A stretch of 52,173 bases of DNA from Candidatus Ribeiella danica (GCA_016717335.1 JADKFS010000005.1:1-52173); one strand, 5' to 3'. Counted from the stretch's first letter, positions 37,081 through 45,533 are shown. The notes: generated by a model from the sequence alone, not told the origin. Program-made: numbers and translations.

Positions 37081-37342
37081 GCCGGCTGAGCAGCCGCGCC
37101 TCGACGTCGGCGGGCAGCTCGACCGGCGCGTTGCCGAGCGCGTGGTAGAGGACGATCGTCTTGCGCAGCGTGTCGAAGACGACCCGGCAATTCGTGCACT
37201 GGGCCATGTGCTGCTCAAGGTCGTGGCAGAGTTCGTCGGCCAGCTCGCCGTCGACATAGTCGTTCAGCTGGCCAAGCAGCCGCGCTTCAATGTCTTGCAG
37301 CGCCCAGGCGCCGAGCCCAAGCAGCGCGGCTAGCCCCATCCC
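37049..37342 (-). CDS. Zinc-finger anti-sigma factor (zf-HC2 type), N-terminus uncertain
   Basis: The segment DIEARLLGQLNDYVDGELAD, then LCHDLEQHMAQCTNCRVVFD, is the HC2-type H-x3-C-x2-C zinc-binding domain of anti-sigma factors for ECF sigma factors. The C-terminal part (YHALGNAPVELPADVEARLL) is also typical. The usual N-terminal Cys-containing start is not seen; the ATG at 37342 is a guess, and a frame change near 37300 is likely. No sigma-factor gene is within the window beside it. Confidence 0.6.
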   Translation of the reverse strand, partial: GMGLAALLGLGAWALQDIEARLLGQLNDYVDGELADELCHDLEQHMAQCTNCRVVFDTLRKTIVLYHALGNAPVELPADVEARLLSRLNRTPPPTAG

Positions 37343-37605
37343 GGGAGCAAGGCGCCTGCCCCGCCCCCAGCCCGGCAAGAGGATCGTCTGCCAGCAGTAT
37401 CCTCGGTGCATACAAGCTGCGCTCGCTTTCAAATTACTGCGACGATTGTCCAGGAGCAGGCGCTTGACCGGCTCGTCGTCCTCGTGGTGCCAGAGCTGGC
37501 CGTGCGCCGCCCGCTGACACGGTTGAGCGTCACGGGCCGCCCGCCTAGTCGCGCGTTGGCAGCGTTCCTGTTCCGCGGTAGCATCGCGGCCGCGCTCGCC
37601 CTCCA

Positions 37606-38010
37606 CTACGGTGCCGTCCGCGCCGCGAGCCAGGCGCGCAGATCGGTCACCGAAAACGCCGGCACGACTGGCTCGATATCCTTGAGCGCCATCGTTTCCG
37701 GCATATCGGCCGGCAGCGCGAACTGCGCATAGAACGCCGCCTTGGGCACGCGGTAGGCTGTGATGACATCCTTGATCGTCATCCAGCCCTTCACCTCGGC
37801 CGGATCGTTGCCGGTGATCTGCACTGCCTCACCGCTCGCCGTGAGCTTGCCAGAGGTCGACCAGAGTCCGGCGAGCTTGGCGCCCTCGATCGTCCCCAGG
37901 AACACCACCAGGATCAGCGCCGCATAGAGGTACAGGTTGACGCGGATGCCGCGCCAGCGGTGCGGCTGGGTCGGCGCGCCGCCGCGCTTCGGGATCGCGA
38001 TCGGGCTCAT
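37606..38010 (-). CDS. Small membrane-anchored partner of the polyferredoxin
   Basis: A 134-residue protein with one N-terminal TM helix (NLYLYAALILVVFLGTIEGA) and a C-terminal helical domain (MTIKDVITAYRVPKAAFYAQ, PETMALKDIEP, FSVTDLRAWLA). Such domains occur at the ends of some membrane polyferredoxins; I know no assigned function. The start at ATG 38010 has GAGGAG seven bases upstream and lies 16 bases after the polyferredoxin stop, so the two are an operon. Confidence 0.65.
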   Translation of the reverse strand: MSPIAIPKRGGAPTQPHRWRGIRVNLYLYAALILVVFLGTIEGAKLAGLWSTSGKLTASGEAVQITGNDPAEVKGWMTIKDVITAYRVPKAAFYAQFALPADMPETMALKDIEPVVPAFSVTDLRAWLAARTAP

Positions 38011-38025
38011 CGTCGTGCTCCTCAT

Positions 38026-38982
38026 CTACTGCTCGGCGCCGGACGGCCGCGGGCTGACGACCGGGATCACCAGCGCGAGCTCCAGCGCGCCATGCTTCGG
38101 GCAAGTGTCGACGCAGCGCAGGCACATGATGCAGCTCGCGTCGGTGATATCACTGCGCGTGTCGACCGGGATGCCGACCGGACAGTCGCGGTTGCAGAGC
38201 GCACAGCCGGCGCAGGCCGGGCCAGCGCGCCGCAGCCGCAATGGGCTGACCTTGCTGGCGATGCCAATCGCGGCGCCGAGCGGGCATGCGTAGCGGCACC
38301 ACGGTCGCTCGACGAACAGCGCCGCCACCAGCACCACGCCCAGCACCACGAGCCCGCCGCTCAGCTCCAGTTCGCCGATGGTCAGCAGCGCCGCCCAGGG
38401 GTCGTAGTCGCGGAAGACCATATATCCATAGATGGCTGCGCCACCGACCGCCCAGGCCAGCACGAGGTAGCGGCCGTAGCGCAGCCAGTGGTCGATCCGC
38501 GCGAGCAGCGTCGGCGCCAGGCGCTGGTCGAAGCGAGCGATCGGCCGGACACCTGCGCGGGCCTTCAGTGCCTTGACCGCGCGCCCGAGCGACGGGATGC
38601 GCCGCTGCAGCCACATACTGGCGGCGAAGAGCCACTCCTGGATGGCGCCCAGCGGGCAGATCCAGCCACAGAACGCGCCGCGCGCGGCCACGGCGAGCAG
38701 CAGCACGCCGGCGAGGATGACTAGGTTCGACAGGTGGGTATGGCTGACGAGCCTGCCACCGCTGCTGAGGTAGGTGTACAGTGTCTCGATGCCGCCGAAC
38801 GGACAGTAAGCCTCAGCCGAGGTGGTGACGACACCACTGCCCTCGCCGACGAGCGTATGGATGACCAGTGTGTACAGGATGAGCAGGGCGAAGCCGAGCT
38901 GCACCAGCAGGCGCAGCGATTGGATCTGCCAGAGCCGCCGCAGGCCAGCGGGCCGACGCTTGATGGTTGCAGACGCTGCCAT
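38026..38982 (-). CDS. Membrane polyferredoxin (NapH/CcoG-like 4Fe-4S protein)
   Basis: An intact 318-residue electron-transfer protein. ATG 38982 follows AAGAGGGAT. It has about five TM helices with the cysteine motifs AYCPFGGIETLY, FCGWICPLGAIQEW and CRYACPLGA of the NapH/NosR/CcoG group. Two C-terminal [4Fe-4S] ferredoxin sites follow: CAGCALCNRDCP and CIMCLRCVDTCPKHG. These proteins pass electrons between the quinone pool and a redox partner across the membrane. It lies downstream of the hydrogenase cluster on the same strand, 0.57 kb away; a link is possible but unproven. Confidence 0.85.
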   Translation of the reverse strand: MAASATIKRRPAGLRRLWQIQSLRLLVQLGFALLILYTLVIHTLVGEGSGVVTTSAEAYCPFGGIETLYTYLSSGGRLVSHTHLSNLVILAGVLLLAVAARGAFCGWICPLGAIQEWLFAASMWLQRRIPSLGRAVKALKARAGVRPIARFDQRLAPTLLARIDHWLRYGRYLVLAWAVGGAAIYGYMVFRDYDPWAALLTIGELELSGGLVVLGVVLVAALFVERPWCRYACPLGAAIGIASKVSPLRLRRAGPACAGCALCNRDCPVGIPVDTRSDITDASCIMCLRCVDTCPKHGALELALVIPVVSPRPSGAEQ

Positions 38983-39254
38983 AGGATCCCTCTTCAACGA
39001 GGTGCCTTGTCGGCACACCTACTATGAAATGTGGCACAACTTGGAACATCGATCGGTCAACTTCTCGCTGTGCTGTTCTGATGCCGAGGATACCAGGGTG
39101 ATGTGGATAGTCGATGGAGGAATGCGACAGATGCTGTGAACGTGAGCGCGCCGTGCTGCGGGCTAGCGTATCGAGGTGTTGTCGCAGGGGATCATATCCG
39201 CCTTGGCCGGCGTGGCCTTCCCCGGGCGAACCGCTCGGAGCGCGACGACGAGCT

Positions 39255-39428
39255 ATGGACTTGCTCAGACACTCTACTGAGGATCTGGCCGGGCTGGACC
39301 TGCCCTACGCGCCGCCGTTCGCGTCCGTGTGGGACCCGATACTGGTCGCGGCAAACCTGGCCAACCGAATAGCGCACTCGCTTTCGCGTGACCACGAAGG
39401 CGCGAAGACGCGAACGTTTGGGGGATAG
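39255..39428 (+). pseudogene. C-terminal tail of a pyridine nucleotide-disulfide oxidoreductase
   Basis: STEDLAGLDLPYAPPFASVW followed by DPILVAANLANR is the dimerisation-domain end of CoA-disulfide reductase/NADH-oxidase-type flavoproteins (usual pattern DL-x-YAPPF-x-VWDP). FAD- and NAD-binding parts are absent upstream. The frame runs into a dispersed CCACGAAG repeat at its end. Confidence 0.5.
39390..39419. repeat. Dispersed accacgaaggcgcgaag repeat
   Basis: A copy of one arm of the inverted repeat at 11628-11702. Confidence 0.55.
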
Positions 39429-39467
39429 GTCAGCCGTTCAAACATCTCGATCAGATCACGCAAAGCC

Positions 39468-39502
39468 GCAAAGCCGCAAAGAAAAGACCTTTGCGGCTTT
39501 GC
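39468..39502 (-). terminator. Perfect 14-bp hairpin after the hydrogenase operon
   Basis: GCAAAGCCGCAAAG pairs perfectly with CTTTGCGGCTTTGC around a 7-base loop, 53 bases beyond the stop of the maturation protease. The arm is built from the octamer gcaaagcc that also recurs at about 49403-49432. Confidence 0.6.
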
Positions 39503-39554
39503 CTGAGCACTTCGCACTTTTCGCTCGTGGGATGATGATTTGCTCGAATGTCTC

Positions 39555-40037
39555 TCAGGCGATCTCTGCTTCTACGAGCCCCCAGCCGCGCAGCACGTCG
39601 GCCGCGCGCACGACCAGCCGCGGCATAGCCGCTGTCACCGTCGCGCTCAGGCCGACGCCGATCGAGAGATCGGCCGGCTGCACGCCGATCAGGTAGACGT
39701 GTGTCGGCAGCCTGCCACGTATCTTCGCCAGTCCCAGCACCTCCTGGAAGGTGACCTGGTGCTGCGACAGCTTGACGCCGGCGTACAGCGGGATCTCGTC
39801 ACACCCCAGCTCGACGACCGTGCCGGGCGGCACGCCCGCGTTCACCGCGTCGACGATCAGCAGGTGATCGCACGCCTCGACCAGCTGCAGCAGGCTCAGG
39901 CCCATCGTCCCGCCGTCGACCAGCTCGAACTGCTGGTGCGACCCCAGGCCAGCTTCAAGGGCGGCCAGCGCGTGCACGCCCAGCCCCTCGTCGTGGTTCA
40001 GGATATTGCCAAGGCCAAGCACGATGTCTCGGGCCAT
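39555..40037 (-). CDS. hynD: [NiFe]-hydrogenase maturation protease (HupD/HyaD type)
   Basis: An intact 160-residue endopeptidase that removes the C-terminal extension of the large subunit after nickel insertion. MARDIVLGLGNILNHDEGLG has the conserved acidic nickel-sensing residue, LLIVDAVNAG the second (Asp), and LSQHQVTFQEVL the conserved His. ATG 40037 follows AGAGGAAG. It is the last gene of the cluster, separated from the large subunit by two strong hairpins. Confidence 0.93.
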   Translation of the reverse strand: MARDIVLGLGNILNHDEGLGVHALAALEAGLGSHQQFELVDGGTMGLSLLQLVEACDHLLIVDAVNAGVPPGTVVELGCDEIPLYAGVKLSQHQVTFQEVLGLAKIRGRLPTHVYLIGVQPADLSIGVGLSATVTAAMPRLVVRAADVLRGWGLVEAEIA

Positions 40038-40057
40038 ACACTTCCTCTGAACAGTTT

Positions 40058-40102
40058 GGGTGGGGTTTGGGGGCGGGCTGCGCCCGCCCTCAAACCCCAC
40101 CC
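40058..40102 (-). promoter_or_regulatory. First of two strong hairpins between large subunit and protease genes
   Basis: GGGTGGGGTTTG...GGGCGGGC pairs with GCCCGCCC.CAAACCCCACCC around a TGC loop, about 20 bp. See the next entry. Confidence 0.7.
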
Positions 40103-40103
40103 T

Positions 40104-40144
40104 GGGGAGGTGTGGAGGGGCCTTTGGCCCCTCCACACCTCCCC
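40104..40144 (-). promoter_or_regulatory. Second hairpin, perfect 19-bp stem with 3-base loop
   Basis: Bases 104-122 and 126-144 of this block (40104-40122 and 40126-40144) are perfectly complementary around TTT. Two consecutive hairpins inside the operon suggest partial termination or an mRNA 3'-end protector that sets hydrogenase above protease expression. A duplicated REP-like element is the alternative. Confidence 0.75.
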
Positions 40145-40181
40145 AATTGTAAAGGAGATCGCCGCCAGGCGAAACCATGCC

Positions 40182-41921
40182 TTAGCTCAGACAAACGTTC
40201 AGCCCCACCGCCAGATCGCCCAGGGCGTGGCCGGTTGTGTCGACCATGTGGATCGCGCAGGCCATGCACGGGTCGAACGAGTGGATCGTGCGCAGGATCT
40301 CCAGCGGCCACTCCGGCCGGGCCAGCGGCGTGCCGATCAGCGACGCCTCGTAGGCGCCCATCTGGCCCTTGTGGTCGCGCGGCGTGGCGTTCCAGGTCGT
40401 CGGCACGACCATCTGGTAGTTGGCGATCTTGCCGTTCTCGATCACTACCCAGTGCCCCAGCGCGCCGCGCGGCGCCTCCATCAGGCCGACCCCCTGCGCG
40501 CGCGCCGGCCAGCTGGTCGGCTCCCACTTCTCGCGGTTGAAGGTCTGCGTGTTGCCGGCCTTGATCTCGGCGATCAGGTCGTTGTAGTAGCCGCGCATCG
40601 CGTCGGCGAACACCTTGGTCTCGATCGCCCGCGCGGCCGTTCGGCCGAGCGTCGAGAACAGCGCCTCGGTCGGCGCGTCGAGCGCCTTGAGCGTCGCGTC
40701 GATCAGCTCCTTCGTCTGGGCGTGGCCGGTCGCGTACATCGCCAGCACGCGCGCCAGCGGCCCGACCTCCATCGGGGTCTCGTTCCAGCGCGGCGCCTTG
40801 AGCCAGGTGTACTTCTGCTCGACCGCCAGCTGCTCGTACGGCGGCTTGGGGCCGCTGTACTTCAGCGTGGTCTCGCCCTGCCACGGGTGCAGGCCGGCCT
40901 GGTCGCCGCCGCTGTAGGCGTACCACGAGCGCGTGACGAACTCCTGCATGCGCTGCATGTCGCGCGGGTCGGGCTGAATGATGTTCGACAGGTCCTTGTT
41001 GAGGATCACCGCGCGCGGCACCAGGTACTTGGATGTGTCGTTGATATCGGTGTCGGGGAACTCGCCCCAGGTCAGGAAGTTGCCCAGCCCGCCGCCAATC
41101 GCGGCGTAGTCCTTGTAGAACGGCGCGATCGCCAGCAGGTCGGGCAGGTAGACTTGGTCGACGAACGCGATCATCTGCTCGATCGAGTCACTGATGATCG
41201 ACAGCCGCTCGGCGTTGAGCGCGGTGTCGCTGTTCAGGTCGATCGGCATGGGCACGCCGCCGACCACGAAGTTCGGGTGCGGATTCTTGCCGCCAAAGAT
41301 CGTGTGGATCTTGGTCGCCTGGGCCTGCCAGTCGAGCGCCTCCAGGTAGTGCGCCACCGCCAGCAGGTTCATCTCGGGCGGCAGCTTGTAGGCCGGGTGG
41401 CCCCAGTAGGCGTTGGCGAAGATCGAGAGCTGCCCGCTGTCGACGATCGCCTGGACCTTGTCGCGCACGCCGGCGAAGTAGGCCGGCGAGGCGTTCGGCC
41501 ACGGCGAAATCTTCTGCTGGAGCTCGGCGGTGGCCTTGGGGTCGGCCTTCAGCGCATTCACGACGTCGACCCAGTCCAGCGCGTGCAGGTGGTAGAAGTG
41601 CATCACGTGGTCGTGCACATACTGCTGGGCGATCATCAGGTTGCGGATGAGGTTGGCCGCCTTGGGGATCGTGATGCCCAGCGCGTCCTCGACCGCGCGG
41701 ATCGACGCGAAGGCGTGCACGGTCGTGCAGACGCCGCAGACGCGCTGCGCGAAGGCCCAGGCCTCGCGCGGGTCGCGCCCGTTCAGGATGATCTCGATCC
41801 CACGCACCATCGTGCCCGACGAGTAGGCATCCTTGACGATATTGTCGGCGCCCACCTCGGCCTCGATCCGCAGGTGGCCCTCGATGCGCGTGATCGGGTC
41901 GATGACCAGTCGTTTTGCCAT
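40182..41921 (-). CDS. hynL: [NiFe]-hydrogenase large subunit, Isp1/Isp2-type group 1
   Basis: An intact 579-residue catalytic subunit that carries the Ni-Fe(CN)2CO site. L1 motif: RIEGHLRIE near residue 12 and RVCGVCTTVH with C62, C65 and H69. L2 motif: DPCMACAIH at residues 550-558, followed by a 21-residue tail (MVDTTGHALGDLAVGLNVCL and Ser) to be cleaved after the His by the HynD protease. ATG 41921 follows AGGAG. It oxidises or forms H2 as a dimer with the small subunit encoded at 44273-45397; the gene order small subunit-isp1-isp2-large subunit is that of the Thiocapsa Hyn enzyme (group 1e). Confidence 0.97.
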   Translation of the reverse strand: MAKRLVIDPITRIEGHLRIEAEVGADNIVKDAYSSGTMVRGIEIILNGRDPREAWAFAQRVCGVCTTVHAFASIRAVEDALGITIPKAANLIRNLMIAQQYVHDHVMHFYHLHALDWVDVVNALKADPKATAELQQKISPWPNASPAYFAGVRDKVQAIVDSGQLSIFANAYWGHPAYKLPPEMNLLAVAHYLEALDWQAQATKIHTIFGGKNPHPNFVVGGVPMPIDLNSDTALNAERLSIISDSIEQMIAFVDQVYLPDLLAIAPFYKDYAAIGGGLGNFLTWGEFPDTDINDTSKYLVPRAVILNKDLSNIIQPDPRDMQRMQEFVTRSWYAYSGGDQAGLHPWQGETTLKYSGPKPPYEQLAVEQKYTWLKAPRWNETPMEVGPLARVLAMYATGHAQTKELIDATLKALDAPTEALFSTLGRTAARAIETKVFADAMRGYYNDLIAEIKAGNTQTFNREKWEPTSWPARAQGVGLMEAPRGALGHWVVIENGKIANYQMVVPTTWNATPRDHKGQMGAYEASLIGTPLARPEWPLEILRTIHSFDPCMACAIHMVDTTGHALGDLAVGLNVCLS

Positions 41922-42032
41922 GTCGTACTCCTGTGGGGCTTGGGGCTTGGGGCTCGGAATCTTTGGCTCCACCTCGTGCGCGTGGCAGCGAAGTCTCTCT
42001 GGCCCCTAATCCCTAGCCCCAACCCCTAGCCC

Positions 42033-43334
42033 CTACTCTTCGATAAGCGCATCTGCCACCATCGCGGACAGGCCCTTGACCTGCACGTCCAGCCCGAAGT
42101 GCTTGACGCAGTCGGTGAACTGGAGCCGGCAGTTCGCGCAGGTCATCGTCACGGTCGTCGCGCCGACATCCTGCAGCTGCTTGATCTTTAGCTCGAAGGC
42201 CTTGTAGCGGATCGGGTCGGCTTCCGCAATAGCGATCACGCCGCCCCCGCCGCCGCAGCAGATCGCCGCCTCGCGGTTGGGTGTGACCTCCTTGAAGGCG
42301 TTCGGCGCCAGGATCTTCAGGATGTTGCGCGGCTCCTGGATGTGCCCGCCGCGCCGCTGGATCTTGCAGGCGTCGTGGAAGGTGATCGTGCCGCCGTTGT
42401 CGTACGCGCCGGCCCTGAGCTTGATCTTGCCGCGCTTGACCAGGTCGTCGATCACCGCGACGATGTGGGTGACCTCGACCGGCACATCCATCATGTTGTG
42501 GGCGGTCCAGCGTAGCGCGTCGTAGGCGTGGCCGCACTCGGTCACCACCAGCCGCTTCGCGCCCAGCGCCTTGGCCGAGTCGAACAGCCGGCTCATGAAC
42601 AGCTTGACGTGCTTGGGGTTGCCCTCGAACACGCCGAAGTTGACCACCTCGCGGCCAGGCTTGCTGATCGTCCACTTCTCGCCGGCGGCGTTCAGGATCT
42701 TGGCGATCGCCGCGATGTTCTCGGGGAACTTCATCAGCTCGATCGACGTGAACGCCACCAGCATCTCAGAGCCCTGGACGTCGATCGGAATGTCGACCTC
42801 CCACTCGTCGGCGATCCACTCGATCCGCTCCTCCCACATCTCGTCGGTGACGCCGAGCGGGCTGCCCAGCTCCTCCTGCTTGCGCACCGCGTCGAGCAGG
42901 TCAGCCGGCACGACCTGCGCCTCGGCCATGGCCTCGCGCACCTCGTGGATCAGCGGGCCGAGCTGGATGCCCATCGGGCAGACCATCGCGCACTTGTTGC
43001 AGAGCGTGCAGGCCTCGTAGACGATCGTGCTCCAGTGGGCGATGTCGCCGTCGGTGATCGGCTTGTCGAGGCCCAGCGCGACCTTGACCTTGCCGCCGAG
43101 CGTGAAGCGCTGCTCGTAGGCGCGCCGCAGCAGCTCGATCTTCCAGACTGGCGCGAACTCGGGGTTGCCGCTCGACTCGTAGAAATGGCAGGCCTCGGCG
43201 CAGATCCCGCAGCGGGTGCAGGCCTCCAGCTGGGCGGCCACCCAGCCGCCGGTCTGCTTGACAAAGACATGCAGCGCCTCCGCCGCCGTGCTGGTGGGCG
43301 CGGCCACGGGCACGCTGACTGCCTGGGTACTCAT
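42033..43334 (-). CDS. isp2: Isp2, HdrCB/HdrD-like iron-sulfur protein
   Basis: An intact 433-residue cytoplasmic iron-sulfur protein. The N-terminal HdrC-like part has two [4Fe-4S] motifs: CTRCGICAEACHFY and CTLCNKCAMVCPMG. The C-terminal HdrB/HdrD-like part has VVTECGHAYDALRW and a full CCG domain made of HDACK, ICCGGGGG and TCANC, which in heterodisulfide reductases holds the non-cubane cluster at which disulfides are cleaved. ATG 43334 follows GGGAGG, 11 bases after isp1 ends. It should receive electrons from Isp1. Next to LbpA it is the natural candidate to react with a lipoate-bound sulfur species (inference). Confidence 0.93.
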   Translation of the reverse strand: MSTQAVSVPVAAPTSTAAEALHVFVKQTGGWVAAQLEACTRCGICAEACHFYESSGNPEFAPVWKIELLRRAYEQRFTLGGKVKVALGLDKPITDGDIAHWSTIVYEACTLCNKCAMVCPMGIQLGPLIHEVREAMAEAQVVPADLLDAVRKQEELGSPLGVTDEMWEERIEWIADEWEVDIPIDVQGSEMLVAFTSIELMKFPENIAAIAKILNAAGEKWTISKPGREVVNFGVFEGNPKHVKLFMSRLFDSAKALGAKRLVVTECGHAYDALRWTAHNMMDVPVEVTHIVAVIDDLVKRGKIKLRAGAYDNGGTITFHDACKIQRRGGHIQEPRNILKILAPNAFKEVTPNREAAICCGGGGGVIAIAEADPIRYKAFELKIKQLQDVGATTVTMTCANCRLQFTDCVKHFGLDVQVKGLSAMVADALIEE

Positions 43335-43345
43335 GGTTGGCCTCC

Positions 43346-44023
43346 CTACGGCGCCACGGCGCGCTTGCCGGCCTGCGCGCCATGGAACGTGCGCGAGAAG
43401 AAGTAGAACATGAAGTGCGAGATGCGGCTGAACGGGATCCAGATCAGCATCACATCCACCACCAGCATGTGCAGGCTGAACAGCACCTCGTAGCGAAACC
43501 ACAGGTGGTGCGTCATCATATAGCCGGTGACCATCGGCAGAAACACCGCCAGCAGGTTCAGCCACTCGGCCGGGCCGGAGATCAGCTTGAGCACCGGGTT
43601 GACCCGCCGGTTGATGAACAGGGCGATCATCGCCACGATCGCGCCGGCCGCCAGCCAGTCGACGATCGGCAGCGGCAGGGTCGGCCAGCCGAAGCCGAGC
43701 AAGCTCTTCCAGACCAGCATGTGCGCCGCGCCGAGCAAGATCACGACGAAGAGCCCCAGGTGGAACAGCCCGCCGGCCAGGTAGATCGCCGGGTTGCGGC
43801 TGAAGGTGTGCTTGACCCGTGGGATGAACGGCCAGATCAGCAGGCCCCTAGCGTACGTGGCCGCCACGCCGCCGGCCTTGCTACCGCGGCTGGGCACGCG
43901 GTCACGCTTCCAGCCCAGCAGCACCACCGCGAGCAGCCGGTAGGCCATGCCGCCGATAAAGACCAGCAGCGCCGCGTAGAATAGCGGGCCGCGCGCGAAC
44001 TCGAGCGTTGCGTTCCAATCCAT
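43346..44023 (-). CDS. isp1: Isp1, NarI/DsrM-like cytochrome b membrane subunit
   Basis: An intact 225-residue protein with five TM helices (first at about residues 13-35). Probable haem-b ligands are the His residues in GGLFHLGLF, MMTHHLWF and LFSLHMLV, and SRISHFMFYF lies at the last helix, as in NarI, HdrE and DsrM. The start ATG 44023 has GAGGAGG upstream. It links the periplasmic hydrogenase dimer to the cytoplasmic Isp2 and possibly to quinones. A 249-base block of short tandem repeats separates it from hynS. Confidence 0.92.
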   Translation of the reverse strand: MDWNATLEFARGPLFYAALLVFIGGMAYRLLAVVLLGWKRDRVPSRGSKAGGVAATYARGLLIWPFIPRVKHTFSRNPAIYLAGGLFHLGLFVVILLGAAHMLVWKSLLGFGWPTLPLPIVDWLAAGAIVAMIALFINRRVNPVLKLISGPAEWLNLLAVFLPMVTGYMMTHHLWFRYEVLFSLHMLVVDVMLIWIPFSRISHFMFYFFSRTFHGAQAGKRAVAP

Positions 44024-44045
44024 TACGACCTCCTCGCCAGAAATG

Positions 44046-44282
44046 ACCAGCGTGGGACTTGGGGCGTGGGACTTGGGGCTTGGGGCTTGGGATTAGAGAC
44101 TTGGGAGAATGACAAGGTGACAAGGAGACAAGGAGACAAGGTGACAAGGCGGAGCTTGTGTGCATCGTCTTTGGTCGTTGGTCCTTGGTCGTTGGTCCTT
44201 GGTCATTGGTCGTTCGTCATTCGTCCTTGGTCGTTGGTCGTTCGTCATTCGTCCTTGGTCATTGGCCGTTCGTCACTCGTCC
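44046..44282. repeat. Three short-tandem-repeat blocks between hynS and isp1
   Basis: A heptamer block (ggggctt, 44046-44105), an octamer block (gacaaggt/gacaagga, 44107-44150) and a long heptamer block (ttggtcg and variants ttggtcc, ttcgtca, 44168-44282, about 16 units) follow one another. The last reaches the hynS stop codon and overlaps its last bases. Confidence 0.9.
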
Positions 44283-45397
44283 TTCGCCGTCGATCCACCG
44301 TCGACCGCCCGCTTCTGCGCCCGGTTCGCCACCGCCACCGCCGCGCCGATCACCGCGCCGGCGCCCAATGCCGCCCCGGCCGTGGTGATGGTGGGTCTGC
44401 CGATTGGCGCCGACTGGCCCTGGTAGAAGCCGCCGCCGTCCCAGAAGTTCGGCTCGGAGCAGCCCAGGCACGGGTGGCCGGACTGGACCGGAAACGAGAG
44501 CCCGCCGCTCCACTTGAGCGAAGCGCAGGCGTTGTAGGTCGTCGGCCCCTTGCAGCCCAGCTTGTACAGGCACCAGCCCTTGCGCGCGCCCTCGTCGTCG
44601 AACGACCCGGCGAACTTGCCGGCCTCGTAGAACGGCCGGCGCAGGCAGCGGTCGTGGACCGTCTGGCCGTAGAAGGTCACCGGGCGCTTGAGCGCGTCTA
44701 GCTCGGGCAGCGCGCCGAAGACGAGAAAGTGCACCAGCGTGCCGGTGAATGCCTCGGGGATCGCCGGGCAGCCAGGGATGTGCACCACCGGCTTATCGGC
44801 GATCAGCTCGTGCGCGCCGCGCGCGCCGGTCGGGTTGGGCTTGGCCTTGGGCAGGCCGCCGAACGCCGCGCAGTTGCCGGTCGAGATCACTGCTGCGGCG
44901 CCAGCGGCGGCCTCCTTCAGCAGGTCGACCGCGCTGCGCCCACCGATCGTGCAGTAGATCCCGTCCTCGGCGGTCGGCACGCTGCCCTCGACCACCAGCA
45001 GGTACTGGCCGGCGTACTGCTTCATCGCCGCCTGGCGGCTCTGCTCGGCCTGCGCGCCGGCCGCGGCGAACAGCGTCTCGTGGTAGTCGATCGAGATCTT
45101 GTTCAGCACCAGGTCGACCATACTGGGCGACTGCGAGCGCGTGAGCGCCTCGGAGCAGCCGGTGCAGCCCTGGAACGACATCCAGATCACCGGCACGCGC
45201 GGCTTGCCGGCGAGCGCCTTCGCCACCATGCGCGCCGTGCTGGGACCGCGTTCCAGCTCGGCCGGCAGGCCGCTGGCCTCGACCGGCGCCGCGTAGCGCA
45301 GGCCCATCACGCCGGCCAGCGCGCCGCACAGCTTCATGAAGTCGCGGCGGGACATGCCCTCGCGCCGCAGGCCCTCGTAAATGGTTTCTTCAGCCAT
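44273..45397 (-). CDS. hynS: [NiFe]-hydrogenase small subunit with Tat signal and C-terminal anchor
   Basis: An intact 374-residue electron-transfer subunit with three iron-sulfur clusters. The Tat signal SRRDFMKLCG (residues 16-25) exports the folded dimer. Proximal-cluster Cys are in FQGCTGCSE (C78, C81), STGNCAAFGG and IPGCPAIPE. The medial/distal set includes TVHDRC, GWCLYKLGCKGP and HPCLGCSEPNFW. A C-terminal hydrophobic helix (TTAGAALGAGAVIGAAVAVA) anchors it to the membrane. ATG 45397 follows GAGAGGGGG; translation from further upstream would only read through octamer repeats. It partners the large subunit encoded three genes downstream. Confidence 0.96.
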   Translation of the reverse strand: MAEETIYEGLRREGMSRRDFMKLCGALAGVMGLRYAAPVEASGLPAELERGPSTARMVAKALAGKPRVPVIWMSFQGCTGCSEALTRSQSPSMVDLVLNKISIDYHETLFAAAGAQAEQSRQAAMKQYAGQYLLVVEGSVPTAEDGIYCTIGGRSAVDLLKEAAAGAAAVISTGNCAAFGGLPKAKPNPTGARGAHELIADKPVVHIPGCPAIPEAFTGTLVHFLVFGALPELDALKRPVTFYGQTVHDRCLRRPFYEAGKFAGSFDDEGARKGWCLYKLGCKGPTTYNACASLKWSGGLSFPVQSGHPCLGCSEPNFWDGGGFYQGQSAPIGRPTITTAGAALGAGAVIGAAVAVANRAQKRAVDGGSTAKDE

Positions 45398-45415
45398 CGT
45401 GGTCCCCCTCTCGTG

Positions 45416-45520
45416 ACAGGGTGACAAGGTGACAGGGTGACAAGGTGATCAATCGTCCCTTCAGATTCGCTCACCCCTTCACTTCCTCACCCGGTCACCC
45501 CCCTCACCATGTCGCCTTGT
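45416..45520. repeat. Octamer repeats between lbpA and hynS
   Basis: Four gacaaggt/gacagggt units (45416-45449) and looser tcacccc/tcacctc units (about 45470-45508) fill the 136-base gap. Confidence 0.75.
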
Positions 45521-45533
45521 CAGGGTGCACCGG

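Noticed and set aside
39540..42029. 829-codon open frame on the plus strand
   Set aside because: It is antisense to hynD and hynL, which have full sets of catalytic motifs and ribosome sites; this frame has none.
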